DNA of 64,000 nucleotides from JABDFW01 sp035550215 (GCA_035550215.1 DASZPM010000030.1:1-64000), one strand, 5' to 3'; shown: positions 1-8,738, numbered from the stretch's first letter. Numbers and translations are program-made. Notes: generated by a model from the letters alone, not told the origin.

Positions 1-442
1 ATTTAATATCACCTATTGCCATCTCCTTATCCGATTCGGGGTTACTTATGGGAGTAAGATCCCGTAATCTTAATGCTAACCATTTGTTCCATTTATCGTC
101 AATCGTTTTCTCCGAATCTAACGAATAGGCAATCCCAACTATTATTGTCTCAGGCATTTCATTTGTCCATTGAAGGTTATGAGCCATTCCGGTTAGCATC
201 CCAAAATACGTATTGGCGTCGGTTAAATATAATACTGGGTATGCAGAATCAGAAGTATTGTAACTGTCAGGAATCCAAATATAGATATCATAATTTTTGC
301 CGTTCTGTGCAGAGTGCAGAATTGTGAGTTCTGAATTCATTATAGTTACTGAATGGCTTTGTTCCGCGTTTTTGCTTTGTGCTTGTGCAAGTATTGGAAA
401 AGTGATTGCAACTAATAATATTGTTTTGTAAACATGATGCAT
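1..442 (-). CDS. alpha/beta-hydrolase-fold esterase, N-terminal part (cut by window edge)
   Basis: Only the first 147 codons lie in the window; the gene runs off the left edge. It starts at ATG 442 with a signal peptide (MHHVYKTILLVAITFPILAQ, cleavage probably after AQA). The mature start has beta-strands and the pattern YDIYIWIPDSYN, then YPVLYLTDANTYFG, and later ETIIVGIAY. This is the N-terminal half of the putative esterase (enterochelin-esterase-like, IroE/Fes) fold seen in many secreted Bacteroidota hydrolases. The catalytic serine (usually GxSxGG) would lie outside the window, so activity cannot be judged. The family call is inferred from pattern recall. Confidence 0.7.
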   Translation of the reverse strand, partial: MHHVYKTILLVAITFPILAQAQSKNAEQSHSVTIMNSELTILHSAQNGKNYDIYIWIPDSYNTSDSAYPVLYLTDANTYFGMLTGMAHNLQWTNEMPETIIVGIAYSLDSEKTIDDKWNKWLALRLRDLTPISNPESDKEMAIGDIK

Positions 443-517
443 AAAGTTTTTGTGTAAAACGCAACAATTATAAAAAAGTTACACCGTTGTGAGTGACAGG
501 GATATACCACTGGCGCA

Positions 518-549
518 GGTGTTCAACTGCAGGCTGGTCACCTGTGACA
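518..549. repeat. 32-bp direct repeat, copy 1
   Basis: The stretch beginning GGTGTTC and ending TGTGACA recurs at 1503-1534 with one mismatch. It contains a short inverted repeat (GGTG ... CACC). The two copies flank the orphan gene at 819-1334. Confidence 0.8.
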
Positions 550-690
550 AAGAATGTGCCGGGACTGTGTCCCGTATTACGCCTACGCAAGGCCATCCTA
601 TGAGACTACGGCGGAGAAGAAAAAAAACACTGGTATTTTTTACAACCGCCAGCGGCTAAATAATTCATATTTTATCTGCAGTTTTACTAG

Positions 691-790
691 TATCCGCCAG
701 AGGCGGGCTTTTTATTACAACTCCGTAGGCAAAGCCGTACGGAGAGCGGACGCAGCTTTTACTTTACCTGCAACCTACGCAGAGCGAGGG
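691..790. repeat. composite structured repeat, copy A
   Basis: Two hairpins occur in a row: CCGCC/GGCGG at 694-706, and CTCCGTA (721-727) pairing with TACGGAG (738-744). They are followed by a GGAGAGC...GCTTTTA...CCTACG unit. The same layout recurs at 29021-29143, where the second stem has a different sequence but still pairs. It looks like a REP-type or otherwise structured intergenic element. Confidence 0.7.
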
Positions 791-818
791 AACTGGGAAA
801 CAATAAACAATCAGGAGC

Positions 819-1334
819 CTACCGACGAAAAATTTTTTTTAAAAATCGAGTAACCGGAGGTATTGCTTTATTTGATTTTAAAATCGTGGGATTGTTATCT
901 GAATGTGGCCATTCAATCCCCTTGACCCTGAAGATAAGCTTAAGCGATGCTGATACATCAAATTCTTCCACAATTTCCCCGCTGTCCCAAATATAATCGA
1001 AAGGTTCCCCCTCACAAAAAACTTGCCATAGCCACCTAAAAAATAATACAGGATCCTTTGGTGTCTTCAACGGTAATAGCAAAGAGTCCATTCGTGAGTC
1101 AAAATCTAGTTTCCGGTAATTTGTAATATAATATGTGAAAGATGTTTTTACTTCATGTTGTAATTCAGGAATTAACATTTTAAATTCTGGCAATAATATA
1201 TCCCGTGCCATTTTCTTGACATGCTCCTCGTCATCTGTATCTATGCTATAGTAATTAAAATCAGTTTCATAGTCAGCGCCACCAATTAATGGCGCGAAAA
1301 TTTGATTAATATAATTGGGATTTACTATTATCAT
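819..1334 (-). CDS. hypothetical protein, 171 aa
   Basis: I do not recognise the family. The protein has no signal peptide and no membrane segment. It starts MIIVNPNYINQIFAPLIGG, has an acidic patch (residues 32-38), a Trp/Phe-rich middle (FFRWLWQVFCEG near residue 100) and a basic C-terminus (FLKKIFRR). Codon use looks coding, and the frame is open over 516 bases in an AT-rich stretch. It stands alone between two 32-bp direct repeats, as small accessory genes (for example orphan immunity genes) often do, but no toxin is beside it. The function is unknown. Confidence 0.6.
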   Translation of the reverse strand: MIIVNPNYINQIFAPLIGGADYETDFNYYSIDTDDEEHVKKMARDILLPEFKMLIPELQHEVKTSFTYYITNYRKLDFDSRMDSLLLPLKTPKDPVLFFRWLWQVFCEGEPFDYIWDSGEIVEEFDVSASLKLIFRVKGIEWPHSDNNPTILKSNKAIPPVTRFLKKIFRR

Positions 1335-1604
1335 TTGAAAAAATTAATACCTCTTGAAATATAATATTCCTTTCTCCGCAGAGTGAAGCCGCGAACTACT
1401 TCTCCGCAAGAGTCTCCTTTAATAGCCTTGCGGTAGGCCAAAGGACACTGGGGCATTGTTGGCACTACAACCAAATTTATGACAAAAACCCGCACTCTCA
1501 TCGGTGTTCCACTGCAGGCTGGTCACCTGTGACACCGCGGAGAAGGGGGATAATATCGCCTGCGGCAGTACGGGGTAATTATAGCAGGCCAATTTTGCTA
1601 TCGG
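1335..1604. other. intergenic accessory DNA with repeats
   Basis: There is no gene. The stretch holds repeat-like segments rich in CTCCGCA/TTGCGG (1376-1480) and copy 2 of the 32-bp direct repeat (1503-1534), then the 3' flank of the S41 peptidase gene. Confidence 0.5.
1503..1534. repeat. 32-bp direct repeat, copy 2
   Basis: Matches 518-549 with one mismatch (C for A after GGTGTTC) and in the same orientation. Confidence 0.8.
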
Positions 1605-2576
1605 CTATTTATGGGAGATGACGCTTAATGCAATATTCAGGGCGTCGCCTGCAACGCAATATATATCCGGCTGAACGCCCTTGCCTTCCCAGTTTTTGCC
1701 GGTAATGGGGTTAATGGCGCGGGCAAACGGCACATTAGACGTAAAACCATTGCCCGCAGAAAAAGGGCTGACGGGGTGCGCACCGCCGCCGGTAGCTTCG
1801 CCAATAATGGTGGCACGGCGCTGCGTTTGCAGGTCATAGCAAAACTCCTCCCCTGCAGAGAAGGTCTGGTGGCTTGTTAAAACGTAAATAGGGATTTGAT
1901 TAAGCCGGTTTAATATCCCGGCCGGAACAGCCCAATACTGTGCTGTAGTGTTGCTGCTACGCGTATACAGGTCGTTTAAATGTGTTTTTCGCGCAAAGAA
2001 AAACCCGCAGATATAACTCACCATGTCAGGGCTGCCACCCATGTTACCGCGAAGGTCTATCACCAGCGCATTACTGTTGCTTACAAAACATAAAGCAGCT
2101 TCTGCCATTGCTTTAGCGGCGCTATCGGGCGCAAAAAATCCGGCTATTTGCAGGTAGCCTGTGTTGCCTGTTAATATCTCTGCTTTATTCCAGCCAAAGT
2201 TAACACTTCGCCTGAATGCAAGCCTTCGCTCGTTCTCAGCCGCAGTATCAATCCCCCGATTGATATCTTCGGCCGGAGCATTATAGCTTATGGATAAATG
2301 CCCGTCATGGTAAACCGACAAAAGGTCTGCAGTGAGCCGGTTTGAAAAAACGCCGGGTGTTTTGATAGTGTCATACGCCCCTGTATTCAACTGTTCCAGG
2401 ATAAGGGCAGCCATCTTTTTTGCCGTATCTAAGTATACATAATTTTCCGTAAGGCTCCGGGCTATGTTTGCCACTGTTTCTGCTTTCACTTTATTGGTGA
2501 GTGTAACAGTTTGTGCATACGGTAATACCCAGGCTAATACAGCACTGCCTGCAAGCAACAACTTAAGTTTTTTCAT
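1605..2576 (-). CDS. secreted S41 family peptidase
   Basis: A 323-aa protein with a signal peptide (residues 1 to about 22, ending PYAQT). The region at 138-190 (GNTGYLQIAGFF, then ALVIDLRGNMGG) and the segment HQTFSAGEEF at 237-246 are hallmarks of the S41 (tail-specific/C-terminal processing) peptidase fold. Ser240 is the expected nucleophile, and IIGEATGGGAHPVSPF follows. There is no PDZ domain, so this is the short subgroup common in Bacteroidota and probably acts in the periplasm or outside the cell. Its start overlaps the stop of the upstream MarR gene by 4 bases (2573-2576), so the two are translationally coupled and the peptidase is probably under MarR control. The substrate is unknown. 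Confidence 0.85.
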   Translation of the reverse strand: MKKLKLLLAGSAVLAWVLPYAQTVTLTNKVKAETVANIARSLTENYVYLDTAKKMAALILEQLNTGAYDTIKTPGVFSNRLTADLLSVYHDGHLSISYNAPAEDINRGIDTAAENERRLAFRRSVNFGWNKAEILTGNTGYLQIAGFFAPDSAAKAMAEAALCFVSNSNALVIDLRGNMGGSPDMVSYICGFFFARKTHLNDLYTRSSNTTAQYWAVPAGILNRLNQIPIYVLTSHQTFSAGEEFCYDLQTQRRATIIGEATGGGAHPVSPFSAGNGFTSNVPFARAINPITGKNWEGKGVQPDIYCVAGDALNIALSVISHK

Positions 2577-3010
2577 AAATAACGGTTACAATTGTCAATA
2601 ATCAGCGATAAATAATGCCGCATTTGCCTGGCCTGCGTTTTAGTGATACCCCTAAGCGCCAGTTCACGGTTATTTTCTGTAACCGGTTGCATGGCTTTCA
2701 GGCTTTTCTTTGCCTTCTCTGTAGCGGCTAGGTCAAACCTGCGCCTGTCTCCCGTCCGCAGGGTCCTGGTTAAATAACCTTTTTTTACCAGGAGTTCAAT
2801 AATACGGCTCAGCGATGCAAAATCTTTGAAAGCTATTTCTGCTATTTCCTGTTGCGTACAATCTGGGTTGTCGATAAGTGCTTTCAGCACGAGCCACTGG
2901 TCAATGGTAAGGTCAAACCCCTGCGCCAGCATATTGCGCTGCGCCAATTTCCGGTAGCTTTTTATGCTTTTCTCCAGCGTGTAAAAAAATGATTCGTTTA
3001 GTTGTTCCAT
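2573..3010 (-). CDS. MarR family transcriptional regulator
   Basis: A 145-aa winged-helix protein of normal MarR length. It has an N-terminal dimerization helix, then IDQWLVLKALIDNPDCTQQE and a recognition-helix segment (SLSRIIELLVKKGYLTR) followed by the wing (RTGDRRRFDLAATEKAK). It is the first gene of a two-gene operon with the S41 peptidase. The promoter region directly upstream carries nested inverted repeats (3013-3045), which suggests autoregulation. The ligand is unknown. Confidence in the family is high; the autoregulation is inferred. Confidence 0.9.
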   Translation of the reverse strand: MEQLNESFFYTLEKSIKSYRKLAQRNMLAQGFDLTIDQWLVLKALIDNPDCTQQEIAEIAFKDFASLSRIIELLVKKGYLTRTLRTGDRRRFDLAATEKAKKSLKAMQPVTENNRELALRGITKTQARQMRHYLSLIIDNCNRYL

Positions 3011-3012
3011 AA

Positions 3013-3045
3013 TTATTGATACAAATATAATTGATATATCAATAA
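3013..3045 (-). promoter_or_regulatory. promoter of the marR-S41 operon with candidate MarR operator
   Basis: On the minus strand a TATATTTG -7 box (complement of 3022-3029) fits the Bacteroidota consensus TAnnTTTG. It sits inside an inverted repeat: TTATTGATA at 3013-3021 and TATCAATAA at 3037-3045. A perfect 14-bp palindrome, ATTGATATATCAAT, lies at 3030-3043. MarR proteins typically bind such AT-rich palindromes over their own promoter. Confidence 0.6.
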
Positions 3046-3250
3046 AATAAGCAGGGCAAAGAAAAATCGTCAGAACTTCTGAACATTTATTTTATCTCTC
3101 CGTTCTCAGCAGTTCATCTGTAACAACGATAAAATCTCTATGTGAAAGATTGTTAAAAAATCAGGAGAAAGAAGTAATCCAGTTCCAAACTTATGCCGTA
3201 AAGCCGCTTTTTTCTCTTCCCTTGACAAAAAATGCCTAAACTTGCAAAAG

Positions 3251-3841
3251 GTGAAGAAACTAACCGCGATACTGCTGCTTGCCCTGCTGTTATTTAATAT
3301 CATCGGCTACCGGGTGATGTTCTTTTTTCAGCAGCGAAAACAAGATACTGCTATGGAGGCATCTTTTGACAAGGATGCTTACAATGAGGCGGACCTGCTT
3401 ACCGTAAAAATCAATCTCTCTTTACCGTATGAAACAAACTGGAAAGATTTTGAACGCGTTGATGGAGTGATACGTATTGAGGGTAAAGTTTATCGCTACG
3501 TTAAACGCAGGGTTTTTAACGGCGAATTGATTTTAAAGTGCCTGCCGGATGAATACAGCACGCGCCTGCAAACCGCCCGGGACGACTTTTTCAGGCTGGC
3601 AAACAACCTCAGCACAACATCTTCTCGAAAACAAGGCAATACTTTTTCTTTCAAAAATATATTAAGCTATTACGATAACCAGCAATGCGCAGGTATAACA
3701 TTTATATTGCCGGTTAAAATACGCTATAGCGCACCGGGCGCTGTGCCGCCTCTCGCCTGCTCGCCGCAAGAAGCGCCTGGCCAGCCTCCCGACGAACGCT
3801 GCCTGAAAACGGCAAATACTATCCCGGGCTTAGCCTGTTAG
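3251..3841 (+). CDS. hypothetical membrane-anchored protein
   Basis: About 197 aa from GTG 3251; an in-frame TTG at 3242 would add three residues. No ATG lies nearby that keeps the hydrophobic N-terminus (KKLTAILLLALLLFNIIGY, a signal anchor or signal peptide), so I prefer the GTG. The rest is mixed alpha/beta: a Lys/Arg-rich middle and a C-terminal Pro/Cys-rich tail with CSPQEAPGQPPDERC. I recognise similar small membrane proteins in Bacteroidota but know no function. It stands alone on the plus strand between the MarR operon and an MFS gene. Confidence 0.55.
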   Translation: MKKLTAILLLALLLFNIIGYRVMFFFQQRKQDTAMEASFDKDAYNEADLLTVKINLSLPYETNWKDFERVDGVIRIEGKVYRYVKRRVFNGELILKCLPDEYSTRLQTARDDFFRLANNLSTTSSRKQGNTFSFKNILSYYDNQQCAGITFILPVKIRYSAPGAVPPLACSPQEAPGQPPDERCLKTANTIPGLAC

Positions 3842-3957
3842 CCCATTACAGTTAATAAGCATTTTGCGGCGTTAACATTGCGCGGCAATAAAAATTTATT
3901 ATCAATATTTGTAAGCGCTGTTACAGGGCTTGCTTACTATAAAATTTTCTTGTAAAA

Positions 3958-5598
3958 ATGAAAGCTGTTAAATTAACCAGCGTTAAAAGCAATATAACGT
4001 TTAGAAGCAAATTCGCTTTTTGGATAGGTTTTTTGTGCGTGGCGGTAGGCGTGGCGCTGCAATTACCTATGTATATAAATGCAGCCGGCATGGGTTATCG
4101 CCTTGTGGGCATGCACATGAGCACGGCGATGGATTTTGGTATGGGCCTTGTGGTAGTGGGCCTGGGTATAACGCTGTACAGCCTTATTCCGCCGCGGGTG
4201 GCAAAGGAAAACATTACCTACAACCTTAAAGTGCGGGCGCTTGACGATGCCCCCATTAACCCCACCCATGTAGGATTGCTGCTTGTTATGGCCGTTGCTA
4301 TTACCCTTGATGTAATGAAACCCACCATCCTGTCATTTGTGGTACCCGGCATGGCGCGGGAGTATGGCCTTAAATCGCCCGTTAATCCCCATGCTACTAT
4401 CCCGGTGGCCTTACTGCCCCTGTCGGGCATAACCGGTACGGTAATTGGCTCGTTTCTATGGGGCTGGCTGGGCGATAAAATAGGCCGCCGTTCCTCTATA
4501 TTAATGGCCGGTATAACATTTATTGCCACAAGCGCCTGCGGCTCAATGCCAACATTCTGGATGAACTGTGTAATGTGCCTGGTAATGGGGTATGGCGTTG
4601 GCGGTATGCTGCCTATTATGTTTACGCTTATGGCAGAAAGCATACCGGCAAGGCATCGCGGGTGGCTGATGGTATTGATTGGTGGTGATATTGCCGGGGC
4701 GTATATTATAACCAGCGCGCTGGCCTCATGGCTGGTGCCGCATTACTCCTGGCGTATTCTGTGGCTTATCGGTTTCCCTACCGGCTTTATACTCATCCTG
4801 CTTAACCGCTGGATTCCCGAGTCGCCCCGCTACCTGTTAAGCCGGGGGCGGTTAAAAGAAGCGCAGGATGTAATGAAGCGATTTGGCGCGGTAGCAATAA
4901 AAGAGGAAGAACCGGCCGATGTGACAGACACAAAAATAAAAGACAGGTTTTGGCAGCTTTTTCGTCCTCCGTTCGCAGGCGTTACCGCTACATTGGTAAT
5001 GCTTGCGCTGGGCGGCGGTTTTGTTGAGTTTGGCTTTGAGCTTTGGATACCCTCCAACCTGCAGCACCTGGGTTACTCGCAGGCAGGCTCATTTGAACTG
5101 CTGCGCAACGCCGCGCTAATCGGCTTCCCCTTAAATTTCCTGGTTGCATGGATGTACGGCTTCTGGAGCAGTAAGCGCACTATAATATGGCTTACCATAC
5201 TTACTGCCGCATCTATGCTGGGCTTCATGTTTGCAGGCGATTCAATTATACAACACCCTGTATTGCTGTATATCCTGCTTATTATTCCTATATGGGGCAT
5301 AAGCTCTGTTATATCCATCTTATCGGTATATGCCGCCGAAATTTATCCTACCAGGATACGTTCGCGCGGAAGCGGCCTTGTTGCTGGTTTCAGTAAGTTT
5401 GGCGGCGTGCTGGTAATAGTGCTTGTTGTGCTGGCTATAGCCCCGCCGTCTATTGCAGCTACAGCGCTTATCGGGGCAATTCCGCTATTGATTGCCGCCA
5501 TAGCAATAATTTTCTTTGGTGTTGAAACGCATAAACGCAAGCTGGAAGAAATTACTGCCGAACAACTTGCAAGCCCTGGTGCACAACCCGCTCAATAG
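3958..5598 (+). CDS. MFS transporter, sugar-transporter-like subfamily
   Basis: A 546-aa inner-membrane protein. It begins with two extra hydrophobic segments (residues about 20-75) before a standard 12-helix MFS core. The core has the loop-2/3 signature WGWLGDKIGRRSS (residues about 167-179), the ESIPARHRGW signature, and PESPRYLLSRGR before the central loop. The second half has the matching SSKRT loop and AAEIYPTRIRSRGSG. These motifs place it in the sugar/organic-acid:H+ symporter group; the substrate cannot be told. It is a single-gene unit followed by a strong terminator at 5689-5722. Confidence 0.85.
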   Translation: MKAVKLTSVKSNITFRSKFAFWIGFLCVAVGVALQLPMYINAAGMGYRLVGMHMSTAMDFGMGLVVVGLGITLYSLIPPRVAKENITYNLKVRALDDAPINPTHVGLLLVMAVAITLDVMKPTILSFVVPGMAREYGLKSPVNPHATIPVALLPLSGITGTVIGSFLWGWLGDKIGRRSSILMAGITFIATSACGSMPTFWMNCVMCLVMGYGVGGMLPIMFTLMAESIPARHRGWLMVLIGGDIAGAYIITSALASWLVPHYSWRILWLIGFPTGFILILLNRWIPESPRYLLSRGRLKEAQDVMKRFGAVAIKEEEPADVTDTKIKDRFWQLFRPPFAGVTATLVMLALGGGFVEFGFELWIPSNLQHLGYSQAGSFELLRNAALIGFPLNFLVAWMYGFWSSKRTIIWLTILTAASMLGFMFAGDSIIQHPVLLYILLIIPIWGISSVISILSVYAAEIYPTRIRSRGSGLVAGFSKFGGVLVIVLVVLAIAPPSIAATALIGAIPLLIAAIAIIFFGVETHKRKLEEITAEQLASPGAQPAQ

Positions 5599-5688
5599 AA
5601 TAAGATAAAGTTGGAGTGCAAAAGTGATACGCTGCCCGCACAGGCCGTAAGTCTTACAAAAACACCTGGCAAATATGCTACCCATCAT

Positions 5689-5722
5689 CGCCAATGCCTG
5701 TACAAGCATTGGCGGTTTTTTT
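5689..5722 (+). terminator. intrinsic terminator after the MFS gene
   Basis: A 9-bp perfect stem (CGCCAATGC at 5689-5697, GCATTGGCG at 5706-5714) is followed by eight T (5715-5722). Confidence 0.85.
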
Positions 5723-5760
5723 TACCGTTAACAAATCTTATCTCTTTTTCCGCACCGGTC

Positions 5761-5790
5761 TTTGTAAAATAACCGGTTATTGTATCTTTA
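5761..5790 (+). promoter_or_regulatory. candidate promoter of the DUF1330-like gene
   Basis: TTTG at 5761-5764, 18 bases, then TATCTTTA at 5783-5790. This is one base off the Bacteroidota TAnnTTTG box, about 50 bases before the ATG. Confidence 0.45.
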
Positions 5791-5842
5791 AGCTAATACT
5801 GTAACAGCACCGGCAAACGAATAACAGCTAAAACCAAAGGCA

Positions 5843-6145
5843 ATGATTTACATAATGCAGTTAATTTACATTAAGGAAGGACAGGAAGAAATTTTTCACC
5901 AGTTTGAAGATATAGTACTGCCGCTTATACCCAATTACAACGGTAAACTATTGCTGAGAGTGCGTCCTGGAGAAGGCGCTTATATTGAGTGCGGCATAGA
6001 AAAACCATACGAGATACATCTTGTGTCGTTTGCTGCTGATGAAGATATTTTGAACTATAATAACGACGCTACACGCAAAAAATTCCTGCACTTAAAAGAG
6101 CAGTCAATAAAAGCAGCGATGCTGGTAAAAGGTAATGCGTTTTAG
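5843..6145 (+). CDS. DUF1330-like small protein
   Basis: A 100-aa cytosolic protein. The pattern IYIMQLIYIKEGQEEIFHQF, then YNGKLLLRVRPGEGAYI and YEIHLVSFAADEDILNY, matches the ferredoxin-like alpha/beta barrel of DUF1330/ABM-type proteins (residues 2-80). These form dimers, and members act as small monooxygenase-like or stress-linked proteins, but no activity can be assigned. It converges with the MFS gene on the other strand, with only 3 bases between the two stops. Confidence 0.65.
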   Translation: MIYIMQLIYIKEGQEEIFHQFEDIVLPLIPNYNGKLLLRVRPGEGAYIECGIEKPYEIHLVSFAADEDILNYNNDATRKKFLHLKEQSIKAAMLVKGNAF

Positions 6146-6148
6146 TGG

Positions 6149-7525
6149 CTATTCCTCTTCCAGGTTTCTTGTATAAGTTTCCGGCACATAAGCGGCATTA
6201 ATACAAATAGCAATCACCACTAACGACAACGGGTACACAAGGCCAATATAGGGCGCTAACGCCACGCCAACCACGAGGTTTCTTTTTAAAAACTCCGTAA
6301 TAAAGGCGGTGGACCCTCCGAAAACCCCGTTACCTATATTATAACTGAAGCCCATGCTGGTGTAGCGTATTTTAGTGGGGAAAAGCTCCAGCATAAACGC
6401 TCCTATGGGGCCATACACCATAGCGCTGCAAAGGCTCATTAAAAACACCAGTCCTATAAATAAAAAAGTAACTCTGGTGCTAATGTCGTGTTCCACTGTA
6501 AGGCCCTGCGGGTTGCCAAATTTTACAAACAGGTAAAAACAGGCTGGTATAATAACGGCGCTTGCTATAAGGCCGGCAAGTATCACCTTCTTCCGGCCAA
6601 TCCTGTCACTCAGCGCGCCAAATGGCTGAAAAAACATACCACCGGCTAAATTGGCCGCTGCAAGTATCAGCAATGCCGTTGTGTTATTGATGTGAACGGT
6701 AAGCTGCAAAAAATATAATGATACAAATTGCGCGCAGTGCATAATAGTACTTTGCGCCGCGTTGCCGCCAAATACTGCCAGCAGCATCAGGCGCAAGTTG
6801 CCTTTTTGTTTAAATGCCTGGTTAACCGGCGACTGCTCTATCTTTCCTTCCATTTTTAAATCGTGAAACACGGGGCTTTCTTTCAATCTTCTCCTCAGCA
6901 AATAACTCAGCACCACCAGCACACTGCTGAATAAAAAAGGTATGCGCCAGCCCCAGGCATTAAACGCATCCTTGCCCATAACCGTACTGGTGCCAAACAC
7001 CACCAGCAGGCATATCATTAACCCAAACGGAACTGTTGCCTGAATAAAGCCAGTATAATAACCGCGTTTATTTGCCGGCGAGTGCTCGGCTACATAAATG
7101 GTAGCCCCTGCGTATTCACCGCTTATGGCAAGGCCCTGGCAAAGGCGTAACAGTAACAATAGCACCGGCGCCAGCCACCCAACCTGCTGAAATGTAGGCA
7201 GGCATCCTATTAAAAAGGTTGCTGTGCCCATTAATAACAGTGAGTAAAGAAAAGAACGTTTCCTTCCTTTTTTATCACCCACTCCACCAAACAACAACGC
7301 CCCTACCGGGCGTATAAGGTAAGATGAACCCACTACGGCAAGTGTTTCAAGAAATCTTGATTTACCCTGGAAAAAATGCTGTGATAAAGTACTGGCGAGT
7401 ATGATAGCAACAAAAAGGTCGTACCACTCGATAAGCGTACCGGCAGCGGAGGCCGCAATTACCAGCAGCAGGCTGTTCTTTTCCTTTTGCTGCAATGGTT
7501 GCTGAGTTGTAGTGGTTTGGTGCAT
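6149..7525 (-). CDS. MFS transporter, metabolite:H+ symporter (MHS, ProP-like) family
   Basis: A 458-aa protein with 12 predicted helices. N-terminal SAAGTLIEWYDLFVAIILAS and GGVGDKKGRKRS are MHS-family signatures; GPIGAFMLELFPTKIRYTSMGFSYNIGNGVFGG is the family motif of the second half. Relatives import proline/betaine, citrate, alpha-ketoglutarate or shikimate; the substrate here is open. It is not in an operon. There are about 210 bases upstream before the exosortase cluster. Confidence 0.88.
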   Translation of the reverse strand: MHQTTTTQQPLQQKEKNSLLLVIAASAAGTLIEWYDLFVAIILASTLSQHFFQGKSRFLETLAVVGSSYLIRPVGALLFGGVGDKKGRKRSFLYSLLLMGTATFLIGCLPTFQQVGWLAPVLLLLLRLCQGLAISGEYAGATIYVAEHSPANKRGYYTGFIQATVPFGLMICLLVVFGTSTVMGKDAFNAWGWRIPFLFSSVLVVLSYLLRRRLKESPVFHDLKMEGKIEQSPVNQAFKQKGNLRLMLLAVFGGNAAQSTIMHCAQFVSLYFLQLTVHINNTTALLILAAANLAGGMFFQPFGALSDRIGRKKVILAGLIASAVIIPACFYLFVKFGNPQGLTVEHDISTRVTFLFIGLVFLMSLCSAMVYGPIGAFMLELFPTKIRYTSMGFSYNIGNGVFGGSTAFITEFLKRNLVVGVALAPYIGLVYPLSLVVIAICINAAYVPETYTRNLEEE

Positions 7526-7616
7526 AATGTGCCGTTAAAAAAAGCGGAAGCTAAAATTAGGCAATTGCACAAAACTTTATGTTTTAAAAAGCCGCAGCCT
7601 TGTGTGAAAACCCCTT

Positions 7617-7739
7617 ATGCACCTGGAAAAAGGCCTCAAATTTATTGAGCATATTGAAGTAAAACTTAAGGTAAAATCCTGTCAGCAGCAGACCGTACCT
7701 GGATTTAAAAAAATCAAACCGCGCTGCCCTGGCTGCTAA
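7617..7739 (+). CDS. possible 40-aa basic peptide
   Basis: A short frame from ATG 7617 to TAA 7737-7739, giving a Lys- and Cys-containing peptide that ends RCPGC. It faces the end of the exosortase-associated gene and overlaps its last bases. No ribosome binding site or clear promoter supports it. It may be noise. Confidence 0.15.
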   Translation: MHLEKGLKFIEHIEVKLKVKSCQQQTVPGFKKIKPRCPGC

Positions 7740-8194
7740 TTACCATCATCATCACCAGTTGCGCTTTTTCCGGTGTTGTCTGCACGCACTTGTAACCTTC
7801 CTGTTTTTTTTATAAAAATATAGAATAACGTAAAGGGCATAGGACTCATAAACAGCTTTCGTGTTTCGTCAAATAAAGGGTTAACTTTGTATATAAGTCG
7901 ATGTGTAAATATGTTTATTCCATGGTAGACACCAAACGTAATAAGCACCACCAGGTATAAAACAAGCCACAACATTGCAGGCCATTTTTCATCCAGTGCC
8001 AGCCATGCATAATACCCCGAAGCCCCTACCACAATAAGACAAACATAAGCCAATGCATGTTGCCAGGCTCCTGGCCCGTACACGTGATTCTCCAGCCATA
8101 GCTGGTAACAGCATGCACCTGTAAGCGTAATAACGACAAAGGCTATTAAAAACCTGTACTTAAGCCATTTTTCCCGGCGTATATGATTTTGCAT
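7736..8194 (-). CDS. exosortase-associated membrane protein
   Basis: 152 aa from ATG 8194 (MQNHIRREKWLKYR). A longer frame to 8257 would overlap the exosortase by 98 bases and lacks sense. There are three or four hydrophobic segments (residues about 14-30, 45-62, 73-90 and 117-130) and a hydrophilic, Asp-rich C-terminus (TGDDDGN). Its start overlaps the end of the exosortase gene by 35 bases, so the pair is coupled. Bacteroidota exosortases regularly have one such small membrane partner (for example the proteins named exosortase F/X-associated). The function is unknown, and the link rests on position and topology. Confidence 0.65.
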   Translation of the reverse strand: MQNHIRREKWLKYRFLIAFVVITLTGACCYQLWLENHVYGPGAWQHALAYVCLIVVGASGYYAWLALDEKWPAMLWLVLYLVVLITFGVYHGINIFTHRLIYKVNPLFDETRKLFMSPMPFTLFYIFIKKTGRLQVRADNTGKSATGDDDGN

Positions 8195-8738
8195 AAAATA
8201 CCCAGCCTGCGAATATGCAACAGTAGACGATGATGGTAAACGCGTAGTGATGTGCAAAATTCAACCAGCCGGGCAGGTTAATAGCAAGCAGCACCAGCGC
8301 GTATAACCGCAATATATTAAGCACAAAAATCGCAATTACTCCCGTAATACCAAACAAAGTCATTCTGGCAGCACCTGTCGGCAAACATAATAAAAAGCCG
8401 GCGTATAACATAAAAAGGTCAAGTGCATTACACCCATCCGCTATTCTTAGCCGTAGTATGTTTTTGTAGGTGATAAAAGATATTTTGTCTGTACTGCCTG
8501 ACACGGGATTAAGCATCGTTCCGTCTGTAGCGGCAAAACCATGTCCATACCAGCTATTAAGCACATAAACGGTACTGGTAGCCGTTACGTGTGTAAGCCA
8601 CCTGTCCGGTACACCGGCAGGCTTTAACAGTAGCTGGTAAAGCAGCAGCCAGCCTGCAATAAGCAGCAGCGCCCTTTTCGCAAATATCTTTACACTGGCA
8701 GGAACCTCCTGCCAATACTGCTTTATAACTCCGGTCAT
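8160..8738 (-). CDS. exosortase (archaeosortase/exosortase family, Bacteroidota XrtX-like)
   Basis: A 192-aa integral membrane protein with about six helices. It carries the full catalytic triad of the family: Cys103 in RIADGCNALDLF, Arg144 in NILRLYALVL, and His163/His164 in NFAHHYAF. These enzymes cut C-terminal sorting signals (a short motif, a helix and a basic tail) and act in surface anchoring. The gene lies 4 bases after a peptide gene encoding exactly such a signal (PID-CTERM-type, 8743-8961) and overlaps a small membrane gene downstream. The subtype name is from memory; the family is firm. Confidence 0.88.
   Translation of the reverse strand: MTGVIKQYWQEVPASVKIFAKRALLLIAGWLLLYQLLLKPAGVPDRWLTHVTATSTVYVLNSWYGHGFAATDGTMLNPVSGSTDKISFITYKNILRLRIADGCNALDLFMLYAGFLLCLPTGAARMTLFGITGVIAIFVLNILRLYALVLLAINLPGWLNFAHHYAFTIIVYCCIFAGWVFYAKSYTPGKMA

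Larger units (their letters stand above)
443..818. other. gene-free stretch holding repeats
   Basis: I see no convincing gene here. It holds the first copy of a 32-bp direct repeat (518-549) and a composite hairpin repeat (691-790) related to one near 29 kb. A plus-strand open frame from 554 to 853 is built almost entirely from these repeats and has no protein-like features. Confidence 0.6.

Noticed and set aside
554..853. 99-aa plus-strand open frame
   Set aside because: It is made of repeat DNA, runs antisense into a better gene, and has no protein-like features.
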